Source of the DNA: Phytoseiulus persimilis
Lineage: Eukaryota; Arthropoda; Arachnida; Mesostigmata; Phytoseiidae
DNA: 64,000 bases
NCBI GenBank assembly: GCA_037576195.1
Contig: CM075101.1
Span: 54,674,629 to 54,738,628, forward strand
Reading direction: 5' to 3'
Shown: positions 1 through 8,960 of the stretch, in pieces
How positions within the stretch are numbered: the first letter of the stretch is position 1
Layout: every line of letters starts with the position of its first letter
The notes under the pieces: model-generated
What the model was told of the DNA's origin: nothing
Seen by the model: the letters and a program-made list of their open reading frames with translations, nothing else
Database searches by the model: none
Translations under genes and position numbers: made by a program

Positions 1-418
1 AAATGCTGAAAGCAAAGCGCAGACGATCGTGTTTGACGGCAGGCGAAGATATTTCACAGGAATTTCCGCGGACTCATTCGCCTGCGCCGGAGCCAAGGGC
101 GCCCCATGCCAGCAGATTCGGAGGAAAAATTCATAGTAGAGATCGGTTTTGTACAGGAAGGCGACTGCGTCTCTCGCCGTTATGAGACGGAAGTCGACGG
201 CCGTCAACGCGAGTTTGTTGGAGAGATAAGAGCCCCAGTGACTGACGTTCTTGAACTGCGGCCGTCGCTTTTGAAGGAAGGGTTGGAGAAGGATAATTTT
301 TCTGATTCCCAAAACTCGGATTCGATCGCTCCGCGCTGAAGAGATATTCTGCTCAAATCGATCCCCGTATTCGGGACACGGGGGCCAATAAAATTCAAAC
401 ATTCGAACCCGAGATCCC
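1..418. other. A block, copy 0, left part
   Basis: This is the upstream spacer of the RRM-Tudor gene and matches 9791-10201, 34995-35405, 48767-49190 and 62802-63212 at about 98 percent. It is cut at the window edge on the left and by the Gypsy element on the right. A plus-strand open frame runs through it, but copies differ by indels that are not multiples of three near position 95, so I do not call a gene. Confidence 0.6.
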
Positions 419-559
419 TGTTGTGTTCGACGATCAACTACAACGAAGCGTTCCCCGCGACGCTATAAAAGGAGCGGTCTACTTCGAATAAATGCTTGCT
501 CGCCCATTCACTCTTCAAGTCTGAACGTCGTTGTCCTGATCCTATTCTGATACACTTCA
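419..559 (+). repeat. Gypsy left LTR
   Basis: This 141-bp LTR holds a TATAAA box near 465 and AATAAA near 489, which would serve as promoter and polyadenylation signal. It is nearly identical to 4774-4914. Confidence 0.95.
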
Positions 560-576
560 TTGGCGCAGTCGAGAAC
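560..576 (+). other. Gypsy primer-binding site
   Basis: The sequence after the LTR begins TTGGCGCAGTCGAG. TGGCG is the complement of a tRNA 3' end CGCCA, and the motif resembles the tRNA-Ser-type site of 17.6/297-like elements. The tRNA assignment is from memory of the family. Confidence 0.6.
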
Positions 577-731
577 TTGAACAGTCTGCAAACCTGTCGA
601 ACCATGGCAGGTGGAAGACTAGACGGGGATCAGGATCAGGAAGTCAACCTTAAGGAAGTTCTGAGGACGATGGCCGATGCTATCAGGATGTTGACAGAAA
701 GTCATCAACGAGGGGACGACACAAGGCCATT

Positions 732-3700
732 TTGGAGGAAGCGACCCCATCAAGTAAACTCCGAACCCAACTGCTGCTGAAGGCGTTGGGGCCGATGGAA
801 TATGCTAGACTCCTCAGTCGTCTCTCGCCAGAGCTGCCGGAAGCTAAACGGTATGATGACCTCGTTGAAATCCTTAAGACGACTTTCGGATCCTCGAAAT
901 CAATATTTCGGAGACGGCATGACATCTTGAGTCAACATGCTCCGTTGACAGCTCTGGATAATCCAGAGGAAATCGTCGATTGGGCTAACCTCAAAGGCGA
1001 TCACTTCGAGTGGGGCAGCATGTCCGTGGAAAAGTTCAAAATTTTCCTAGCAATCAACTACGCAGCCGGTCCGACCTTCAAAAACATCCGCAATGTAATG
1101 CTGAAGGCAGCTGATGACAAGGCTGACCTAACGGTGAAAGAGTTACGGGAGGTTGTCACGCGGTACGTTACCCGAGCAAGAGATTCTACGATCGACACAT
1201 CTGACCCCGGCGGGGTGAGTCCCAATATCAGCTATGTTCAACAGAGACCAGTGCGCAATCTTCCGAATTCACGACAAGACTCGAAACCACGAGATCAACC
1301 GAAGCGACAAGCTCCGAAAGCAGGAGATTCCTCAATCTGTGCCAGTTGTGGAGGCCCACATGATCGACGAACCTGTAAGCATCTCACGTCGACCTGTATC
1401 TTCTGTCACAAAAAGGGCCATATTAAACCAGCTTGTCGAGCCTTCCAGCGCAAGGAACAGAAACTTAGTTTCGGGACAGTGACTGTCGTCGCCTCCAGTG
1501 TGGAAGAATCTCCGCCGGATCGCGGGCGCCCGTTCGCATCAATTTTCCTCAATCGAATGCCGGTCAAATTCCGAGTCGACACCGGCGCAGATGTAACTGT
1601 GATAGGGAAGACGTTATGGACGCGCCTCGGGTCGCCAGGTTTACGGTCCATGAAATTCCGTTGTATGGCAGCCAACGGTCAAGGTTTGGATGCCCTTGGC
1701 TACTTCGAAGCTGATTTCTCACTGTCTCGTGATGCGAGCGCCAGTTTCCGCGATCGTGTCATCGTCCTGCACAACCAACAGACGGCTCTTCTTGGTTGTC
1801 GCCCAACATTCGAGCTTGGTCTTCTCGTACCAGGCTCCTCCATCCAGATATCATCTGCCGAAGAAGTCAGAACTCCGGAAATGTGGGCATCGCGTTTTCC
1901 TGACGTATTCAAAGAAGGCTTGGGACGCTGTACCAAGATGCAAGTCACTCTCGAGCTCAAGGAGGGTTCCAAACCTGTCCACCTTCGAGCAAGACCCGTT
2001 GCGGCGCCTTTCCGCGAAGCGGTGGACAAAGAGCTAGACCGGCTGGTTGAGAATGGAACTCTTTCGGCTGTGGAATCATCCCCGTGGGCCTGCCCCATCG
2101 TCGTTGCACGCAAAGCGAACGGAAAGATCAGAGTGTGCGCCGACTACTCCACAGGTCTCAACGATGCTCTTCAGAATGTTTCACATCCAATTCCAAACAT
2201 GGAGGAGATCATGTCTAACTTCTCAGGTCATAAGTTGTTCACTCAACTCGACTTTTCAGACGCGTATCTCCAACTCGAACTTGACCCTTCTAGTCGGCCG
2301 CTGACAACCATAAACACTCATCGAGGTTTGTTTCAGTATAATCGCCTGGTTTTCGGGCTTAAGACAGCCCCGGCCATTTTTCAGCGCGCCATGGATCAAG
2401 CTCTCGCAGGTCTGGATGGCACGTTGGTTTACCTTGATGACATACTGGTGATGGGAGCGACCGTTGTGGAGCACGATCGTCGTTTGGGCCAGGTTCTGTC
2501 AAGGCTCCAAGACTGGGGTTTCCGGTTGGGATTGCCCAAGTGTCTTTTCAACTCCCGTGAAGTCAAGTATTTGGGTGTGATCGTCAACGACCAAGGCATT
2601 CGAGCAGATCCGCAGAAAATCGCTGCAATCAAAGACCTCAAACGTCCCACTAACGTGTCGGAAGTTCGATCCCTTTTAGGCTTGATCAACTACTATGGAA
2701 AGTTCGTCACCCAGCTGCATCGCTACAAAGCGCATTTCGAGGCTCTCCTCTCGAAATCATCGCGCTTCGAATGGACCTCCGTGCTCGACGAAGCGTTCGA
2801 TGACATCAAGGAAGTTCTCTCGGGCCCGCTCGCACTGGCACATTATGACCCTCGTCAACAACTGATTATCGCTGCGGACGCCTGTAATACCGGAATCGGC
2901 GGTGTCCTGCTCCAACGTTATGCTGACGGCACGGAGAAAGCCGTCTTCCACGTGTCCAAATCTCTGTCTCCTGCGCAACGCAATTACGGGCAAATAGAAA
3001 AAGAAGCCTTTGCGCTGGTGTACACCGTGGAACGTCTGAAGAAGTTTGTTTGGGGTCGCCACTTCACCCTTCAAACGGACCATCGTCCGTTGCTCGCCCT
3101 CTTCCGCACTTCGCAGACCAAGGGTTTAGACGAACGGACGGCGGCCAGGTTACGCCGCTGGGCTCTGCGCCTCGTCGGGTATGATTTCGATATTGAGTAC
3201 GTTCGGACATCGGAGTTTGGTCAAGCTGACGCGCTGTCGAGATTGATTCAGGAAACACGTAGAGACGCAGCAAACTCTGGTATGGACGAAGTAATCGCCT
3301 CTTTGGAAGTCGACGAGATCGACATCAAGCATCTCGTCAACTCAAAGGTGTTCACACCAACGGGAGTTGAAGTTCAGAAGGCAACGTCCACAGACCCGGT
3401 CTTGAGGGTTGTGTTGGAACGTCTCCGTCACGGCTGGGAGAGAGCCGACTTCAAAAGCCACACACTTCGCGTGTTCGCGCAACAGGCAGATTCCCTGTGT
3501 AGTTCGCAAGGGATTCTCCTCCTACATGATCGGTTGGTAGTGCCATCTTCACTCCGGCCCACCGTCTTGAGGAAGCTTCATCGAGCCCATCCAGGTATTG
3601 TCCGGATGAAGGCACTGGCGCGCGCGCATTTCCATTGGCCGGGCATGTCCACGGACGTCGAGACCCTCGTCAAATCGTGTGCGCATTGCGCTCAGCATGT

Positions 3701-4754
3701 CGCGAGTCCGACGAAGGTTCCCCTCGCCCCGTGGCCAGATCCGAGGAAGCCGTGGGTCTGTCTTCACATGGATTACGCGGAACCCCAAAAAGGTCATTCG
3801 TTCCTCGTCATTGTGGACGCTTTTTCCAAGTACGTAGATGCCACGTACATGTATCCGGCATCGAGCGGTACACTCGTCGACTATTTGAGAATGGTTTTTC
3901 GCCTGCTTGGTCCCCCGGAGACCCTCGTCACCGACAACGGGGGTCAGTTCACCTCCGCTTCGTTTGCGGAACTCTGTCAGGAGTTCTCAATCATCCACCT
4001 GCGATCTTCCCCGTACTCTCCAATGAGTAATGGCTTGGCCGAGAAAATGGTGTGTACGCTGAAAAATGCCATCGAGAGTACAGGTCCGTTGAGCTTAGAC
4101 GAGGCCGTATCGGTTTACAATTACACGCCAACTGCATCTCTCAACGGGAAAACTCCTTTTGAGACTCTCTTCGGTCGCCCGCGTCGTTCGTTTTTCCCCA
4201 TTTTCAGGTCCCAGGCTTCCACGATTTCGGACAGCAGCAGGAAGTTCAAGCTTGATTTCGACAGGCACCATGGGACGCGTCCACGTCTCTTTCGAAGAGG
4301 GGAGAAAGTTGTCGTCGCGTTGGACAAACGGCGTCGAGTACCCGCGACTTTTGTGGAACCGGTTGGGGCGGTTTTGGCTCGTCTTGAGGTAGATGGCAGA
4401 CAAGTCGTCCGGCATCTCAATCAAGTCTGGAAACGGGCTGCTTCATGGACCGACGAAAACGACTTCCCCCTCGAGCTCTTGCCTTCTTCGCCGGTGACCG
4501 TAACCGGCGCCGAGCTGGCCGAAGAGTCAGAGTGCAATGCGGGTCCGTGTCCGAGTCCCTCGCTCCGGGAAAACGAAGAAGGCGGCCTTTCAGCTCCGTC
4601 GGTCGAGGATGACAGCGAGGAGAGTATCCGTCCTATTCCCCCGAAAGAGCTCGTGCAAGCTCAAGGTCCGGCACGATTGCAGCCCGCGCGCGTCGCGAAG
4701 AACGTCGAGGATTACGGAGTCTTCGCGGGCGTCAGGCGCATGTTCGGACGCTAG
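732..4754 (+). CDS. Gypsy gag-pol polyprotein
   Basis: A single frame of about 1340 codons carries the Ty3/Gypsy domain order. Counting from the frame start, the capsid-like region is followed by two CCHC knuckles (C203, C206, H210, C215; C222, C225, H230, C235). Next come an aspartic protease with DTGA at about 283, reverse transcriptase with YLDD at about 567, RNase H with its first acidic residue near 714, and an integrase with an HHCC zinc region near 955-990 and a D, D, E triad near 1012, 1067 and 1103. The protein would make virus-like particles, copy the RNA and insert the DNA. The C-terminus is acidic and has no clear chromodomain. Confidence 0.9.
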   Translation: MEEATPSSKLRTQLLLKALGPMEYARLLSRLSPELPEAKRYDDLVEILKTTFGSSKSIFRRRHDILSQHAPLTALDNPEEIVDWANLKGDHFEWGSMSVEKFKIFLAINYAAGPTFKNIRNVMLKAADDKADLTVKELREVVTRYVTRARDSTIDTSDPGGVSPNISYVQQRPVRNLPNSRQDSKPRDQPKRQAPKAGDSSICASCGGPHDRRTCKHLTSTCIFCHKKGHIKPACRAFQRKEQKLSFGTVTVVASSVEESPPDRGRPFASIFLNRMPVKFRVDTGADVTVIGKTLWTRLGSPGLRSMKFRCMAANGQGLDALGYFEADFSLSRDASASFRDRVIVLHNQQTALLGCRPTFELGLLVPGSSIQISSAEEVRTPEMWASRFPDVFKEGLGRCTKMQVTLELKEGSKPVHLRARPVAAPFREAVDKELDRLVENGTLSAVESSPWACPIVVARKANGKIRVCADYSTGLNDALQNVSHPIPNMEEIMSNFSGHKLFTQLDFSDAYLQLELDPSSRPLTTINTHRGLFQYNRLVFGLKTAPAIFQRAMDQALAGLDGTLVYLDDILVMGATVVEHDRRLGQVLSRLQDWGFRLGLPKCLFNSREVKYLGVIVNDQGIRADPQKIAAIKDLKRPTNVSEVRSLLGLINYYGKFVTQLHRYKAHFEALLSKSSRFEWTSVLDEAFDDIKEVLSGPLALAHYDPRQQLIIAADACNTGIGGVLLQRYADGTEKAVFHVSKSLSPAQRNYGQIEKEAFALVYTVERLKKFVWGRHFTLQTDHRPLLALFRTSQTKGLDERTAARLRRWALRLVGYDFDIEYVRTSEFGQADALSRLIQETRRDAANSGMDEVIASLEVDEIDIKHLVNSKVFTPTGVEVQKATSTDPVLRVVLERLRHGWERADFKSHTLRVFAQQADSLCSSQGILLLHDRLVVPSSLRPTVLRKLHRAHPGIVRMKALARAHFHWPGMSTDVETLVKSCAHCAQHVASPTKVPLAPWPDPRKPWVCLHMDYAEPQKGHSFLVIVDAFSKYVDATYMYPASSGTLVDYLRMVFRLLGPPETLVTDNGGQFTSASFAELCQEFSIIHLRSSPYSPMSNGLAEKMVCTLKNAIESTGPLSLDEAVSVYNYTPTASLNGKTPFETLFGRPRRSFFPIFRSQASTISDSSRKFKLDFDRHHGTRPRLFRRGEKVVVALDKRRRVPATFVEPVGAVLARLEVDGRQVVRHLNQVWKRAASWTDENDFPLELLPSSPVTVTGAELAEESECNAGPCPSPSLRENEEGGLSAPSVEDDSEESIRPIPPKELVQAQGPARLQPARVAKNVEDYGVFAGVRRMFGR

Positions 4755-4760
4755 CCCGCT

Positions 4761-4773
4761 GAAGAGGGAGGAA
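4761..4773 (+). other. Gypsy polypurine tract
   Basis: A purine run, GAAGAGGGAGGAA, lies against the right LTR, where plus-strand DNA synthesis is primed in this family. Confidence 0.75.
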
Positions 4774-4914
4774 TGTTGTGTTCGACGATCAACTACAACG
4801 AAGCATTCCCCGCGACGCTATAAAAGGAGCGGTCTACTTCGAATAAATGCTTGCTCGCCCATTCACTCTTCAAGTCTGAACGTCGTTGTCCTGATCCTAT
4901 TCTGATACACTTCA
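4774..4914 (+). repeat. Gypsy right LTR
   Basis: This is the 141-bp partner of 419-559, with about one mismatch. It ends at CA just before the second ATCCC target copy. Confidence 0.95.
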
Positions 4915-4919
4915 ATCCC

Positions 4920-5819
4920 ACCTTCTCTAACGACAGTCTGCATGCGTGCCATCGCATGCATGGTCGTAATTCTGCTAAAATTCGGAACGAATAACAGAAA
5001 ATATGTTTGAAACGAAGAGCTCCTCACTGAAGTCCGACTCCGCTTGATCGGAGCTTGATTACTGCTCGAGAAAGAATAAGGAAGAAGGGGTTCGTGACAG
5101 ACCCTTGGGATTTCTTCATGAGAAGGGTCGAAAGTCAGGCTACATTCATTGTTAACATGAGTATAATCCGAATCATTCCCCCTCAAATTTTGAGGGATAA
5201 ACTCCAGAAAGATATCGACTTCATCCCCGATTACGGTGTGTCAGAGCCCACGACCACCCCCGCTCCTCTGATCAGGCTCTTCCAGGGCTCCGGCTCCTCT
5301 ACCGAGGTTTGGCTGGAAAATTCCAAGAGCGAACGATGAGCTAACCCGTATGAGGCAGGAAGCTCACGATGGAGATGAGCCGAGCTGACACTTCCGAAAG
5401 GGGAATCCTGTTCCGACAACATAGTTGAAGATGGATACTGATTCACTTTGTCTTCTTCTATCCTCCTTCATACTGATTATTCGCTCATCGAAAGTCTTCG
5501 AACACATGATTCAATGATCTCAAGTGCCCGAAGCCAGCTGAGCAGCTGAGCGAAGAGCCGAGCGTACGAAACTAAGCTTCTCTGCAGTGCGCTGAAAGGA
5601 GGGAGCCCCTGCACCTTGGAGAGTAACTCATTCTTGAGGAACTGTTGCGACGGTTAAGCGTCCGTTGATCTCCATGAGTAGCGCTCCTCGACTGGATAGA
5701 TCTTTCTGGGAAAGAAAAATTGACTCTCTGCCTCGTTCCAGCGTCAAGGAATCGTCTGAAAACTACGTGGAACCCATCAGTCGGGGTTGTTGAAATCCGG
5801 GCTCGAAACGGTTCGCACC
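4920..5819. other. A block, copy 0, right part
   Basis: This stretch continues the A spacer after the Gypsy insertion. A plus-strand open frame of about 103 codons (5031-5339, with no ATG near its start and ending ENSKSER) is kept open in all five array copies, with few changes. It might be an exon of an unrecognised gene or chance. The rest shows nothing further. Confidence 0.4.
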
Positions 5820-6425
5820 CATTCGCCTGAAATCCTATTTGCCTGAAAACCCCTCAGCCTGAAAACCCATTCGCCTGAAAACCCATTGGCCCGAATTCTT
5901 CGAGAGCTTTCTACGCGAGAGCGAAGCTTCTACGCGCAGCGCGGAGCCGTCGCGCTATCAAGCGGCATCTCGTTCCCTCCAGATAGCTTGCTCTACATGA
6001 CAATGACCAAGATGGTATGCTTCATTCTATCACTGGAAGTCTTCATTATAATTTCACACACTTATTCACCGAGCAAACCTACAATTGTATCATGTTCCCT
6101 GTAGTTCCTTGGAACACAACAGCCGTAACATTAATTCGAATCTCACACTTAAGCAGAGAATCGGGAGTTTACCTACGAGCGGACATCGATTTCCGAATTT
6201 CCCAAATCCATTTCCAGAGCACTCTTAAATTCCAATCCTAATTTTCCGAGAGCTCGAATCCTTGTCTACCTGTCTGCCTGATCAGCGCTGCGCGTAGAAG
6301 CCTTGCTAGCCCAGAAAGTACTCTCTGAATTTTCGGGCAAGCCGGTTTTCAGGCTAACGGGTTTTCAGATCAATGGGGTTTCAGGCCAATGGGTATTCAG
6401 TCGAATAGGATTTCAGGCCAATTGG
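5820..6425. mobile_element. Foldback-type MITE, copy 0
   Basis: This roughly 606-bp non-coding element has long inverted ends built from short direct repeats with the consensus CCTGAAAACCCATTNG. The left arm has five such units and the right arm about six, in reverse orientation. Just inside, the arms continue as an inverted match around CTTCTACGCGCAGCGC. This layout is that of foldback-type DNA transposons. The middle has no credible coding region, so the element is non-autonomous. No clear target duplication was found. Confidence 0.75.
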
Positions 6426-7471
6426 CTGTAATCCTCGAAACATCGGAGGCTAGATCGGATTCTTGTTTGGGTGATTCCTCCTCGCCCGATGCATCGATTT
6501 CCATGAATATTTTAGTTTCCTTCAGAGGAGCGTAGTTCGCGACAAACTTCATGATTCCGAAGAGAAAGCGGGCGGTCATATTCCTATTTCCGCCGGGAAC
6601 GTGGAATCGCGATTTTCCACAATTCCAGGAATACCATCGGTGTGGGCACGCCGTTTGTCGGATCAACACGAGCTCGGTTGAAACTGAAAGCTGACTGAAT
6701 CGCGCACTGAATGAAGCCAGTGTCGTTTGATCGGCTGATCCAGCCATGCCCGCCAATCGTTGATTTACTTCCCCAACACTTGACCTCCGTTCCAGCCCTC
6801 TCTCGGATGCGTGCTACTCCTTTGCCAGAGAGCGTAAGCCTACGCCGACATAAATCCGACGAGAGGCGAGCATTCAGGCGGTTACAGAAATTTTTCCTGA
6901 TGGGTTACCATTCAGTCGACCCCTCCAGCATTGCTACTAGACTCAGGAAAAGCACCAGAAATCTGAGTTACTTAGATCGAAAAGATCACAAGTTTACGAA
7001 TGATTCCGAGGCCTCAGTATAGTGACTGCACTTCTCATGGAAACCCTCCAATGCTGTTGAACCTGAGCCGGGGTTGTCGTTTGCACAGAATATCGAATGA
7101 CTCGTCCTCAATCTCGGTACGGCTCCCCACAAAATTGAGTGGGCCAGAGACTGGAGGGGGCACAGCTCCAGGAGCGGCGATAGTCCAACGGCTTCCGGGG
7201 GAGATGCTCGATCTTGAGCCGGATCCCAGAGTTTCGCGAACGCCGTCGAGCTACGCGTTCTGAGAGAGCGGCAACGACGCATTTTTCCCGATCACGTGTT
7301 CCCTCCTTGATGTGATCTCTAGCTTATGGATGCTCATCTCCAAGCTTGACCTAGGAAGACAGCGGGCACACTTCCAGATGTTGGAACAAAGAAATCGTCG
7401 ATGTTTCTGACGTCATCGAAATTTATTCTGAAGCTATCACAGCTATAACGCTACAAATATGAATCCTGAAC
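6426..7471. other. P block, copy 0 (3' flank of the gene)
   Basis: This is the downstream flank of the minus-strand RRM-Tudor gene. It lacks about 308 bp present in the other MITE-linked copies; the join near 6514 (TTTAGTTTCC) looks like a deletion at a short TTA match. The gene's AATAAA signal lies at 7422-7427 on the minus strand, about 45 nt after the stop. Open frames at 7000-7282 on both strands are not preserved in a coding-like way between copies. Confidence 0.5.
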
Positions 7472-8839
7472 CTATTTCCTGAGCAGGATTCCCACCGCCA
7501 CCAGATCGTCCAGGACGGACTTGCCGTTAAGTTTCATTTCTGAAACTCTGAGGCGGTCCCTCATCAGAGACCCCCTCCGCTGACATTCATAGGAGAGGTC
7601 GTATGTCTTCTCGAGAACATGAGCCTCCAAGCTTCCCATCGAAGTCGAGGCGACCTCGAAGCCAACGATATCCAGATCGACAGCTTTGACGGTCCAGCAC
7701 TTGTAGAGAGACGAGAGCTCTAGCACCTCGTCTTTCCGGACCGTTCGCTGCCGACCCTGGTCAATCAGTTCCACGGAGACGACGCCTCCGGTCTCGCTTA
7801 TCTTGCGACACCGCTGCCAGGTTGGGGTGACGTCGTCTTTGCAGGCGTAGACGACCTCTGGCTCCATCTCGTCCACGCCGCAGGCGATAAAGTCCGCGTA
7901 TTCCTGGAGGTCATCAGCGAGCTTCCTCTGATCCGCCCGCCAGCCCGTTTCTAAGGCCACTAATTGGTTCCCGTGACCCAACGCGACGATTTGGAACGTC
8001 CCTTTACGGGTTTCTGCTGGCGCCTCTGTCGATCGTTTTTTCTCGAGAGGCTTCCTGAGGAATCCGTTCGATGGTCTGTAAAGAAAGCAGATTTGAAACA
8101 TCCGACTTTGTCTGGGAGAACATTCCCGCTCGACTCTGCATCAAACTCGAACTGAGAGCTTTCATGACTTGGGAGATATGGTACCCGCAAAACGATTGGG
8201 AAATTTCACTCACGGTTGGTTTCGGCTCTTGTCGTTGCCGCCATTCTCTTGGGCAGGGCGATTGGAGGTGAAATGGCGACTGGGGGTGGCCGTTTTCACC
8301 CTCATGAATTCGCCCATGAAATGCGTGTCGTCTTTCTGGGCGATCACGGCCTTGATTGTCGCTTCGTCCGCGAAGTTCACGAACCTAGAATTGGAAGAAT
8401 GAGCTAATCGTTGGAGCTCCTGCGAAGCGTGGAAGCGACGGAAAACTACATCGATTACTGGGAGTCCAGATGCCCAACAATCGTGTCAATCGAGGCTCCT
8501 GTGGTACAACAAGTCGCCTGTGCCTCAAACTCAAACTGCGCATGAAGTGATTTGGGCTGGTCGAGCAACCAGTACTTACGCGACTTGACGAGACCTCCGA
8601 GGATCATCCTTCTTGTTGACCAAGCGTATGCTCATCGGTTTGAACGGGTGCAGGAATTTCAGGACGTCGCCCTGGGGAAAAGACGGTTCGAATCAATCTT
8701 CTTCTATCTTAAACGCAGTGTCTGACGAGGGATGGTATGTTCTATAGCTTCGGATCTCTTCACAGGGTAGAACTCTACTTACATTGGTTGCCCATGCTGC
8801 GAATGAGTTGATGAACAGGGTTTGCTTGCGACAGTCCAT
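7472..8839 (-). CDS. RRM-Tudor protein, intact copy G1a
   Basis: Four exons on the minus strand: 8783-8839, 8580-8671, 8214-8384 and 7472-8075. They are joined by introns of 111, 195 and 138 bp with GTAAGT, GTAAGT and GTGAGT donors and AG acceptors. The spliced frame is open and gives 307 residues from ATG at 8839 to TAG. Residues 5-83 form an RNA recognition motif with RNP2 LFINSF (8-13) and RNP1 RQVAFVNF (47-54). A polar linker follows, then an extended Tudor domain: core about 175-230 (W193, LIDQGR about 209-214) and an SN-like part about 232-305. RRM plus Tudor is the order in TDRD10, and Vreteno has a related layout; both belong to germline RNA-granule proteins. The usual DYGN cage motif reads DQGR, so methylarginine binding may be lost. 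Splicing is inferred from signals and frame continuity, not from transcripts. Confidence 0.88.
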
Positions 8840-8960
8840 CTCTACGCTTTTCTTCTGACTGAGTCAGAAAAGTGAGAACCGGATCGTAAAGTTCTGAATC
8901 GTACAGAGAAGGCAACGAGAGTGATTCCAACGCACCGGAGCTTCCTCATTTATAGTGAAT
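8840..8960 (-). promoter_or_regulatory. Promoter/5' leader of G1a
   Basis: Reading the minus strand, TATAAA lies at 8949-8954, about 110 nt upstream of the ATG. A perfect 17-bp palindrome, TTCTGACTGAGTCAGAA, at 8853-8869 contains the AP-1/Maf-type site TGAGTCA. Both elements are kept in all eight promoter copies. Their regulatory role is inferred. Confidence 0.55.

Larger units (their letters stand above)
419..4914 (+). mobile_element. Gypsy (Ty3-like) LTR retrotransposon
   Basis: This is a complete-length LTR element of about 4.5 kb, with two 141-bp LTRs that start TG and end CA. It is flanked by a 5-bp target duplication, ATCCC, at 414-418 and 4915-4919. The four other A-block copies read straight through this point, for example at 10197-10201, giving empty sites that confirm both ends. 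A primer-binding site follows the left LTR and a purine-rich tract precedes the right one. Inside is one long gag-pol frame; no envelope frame is seen. The LTRs differ at about one position, so the insertion is young. It looks whole or nearly so, with about one break at most. Confidence 0.95.

Noticed and set aside
5820-5900. CRISPR-like short repeats
   Set aside because: The 16-17 bp units are adjacent with no unique spacers, occur in inverted arms of a mobile element, and the DNA is eukaryotic.
7960-8190. Small frames over intron 3 of the RRM-Tudor gene
   Set aside because: They overlap a clear GT-AG intron and the wrong frame of exon 4; the spliced model explains the region better.
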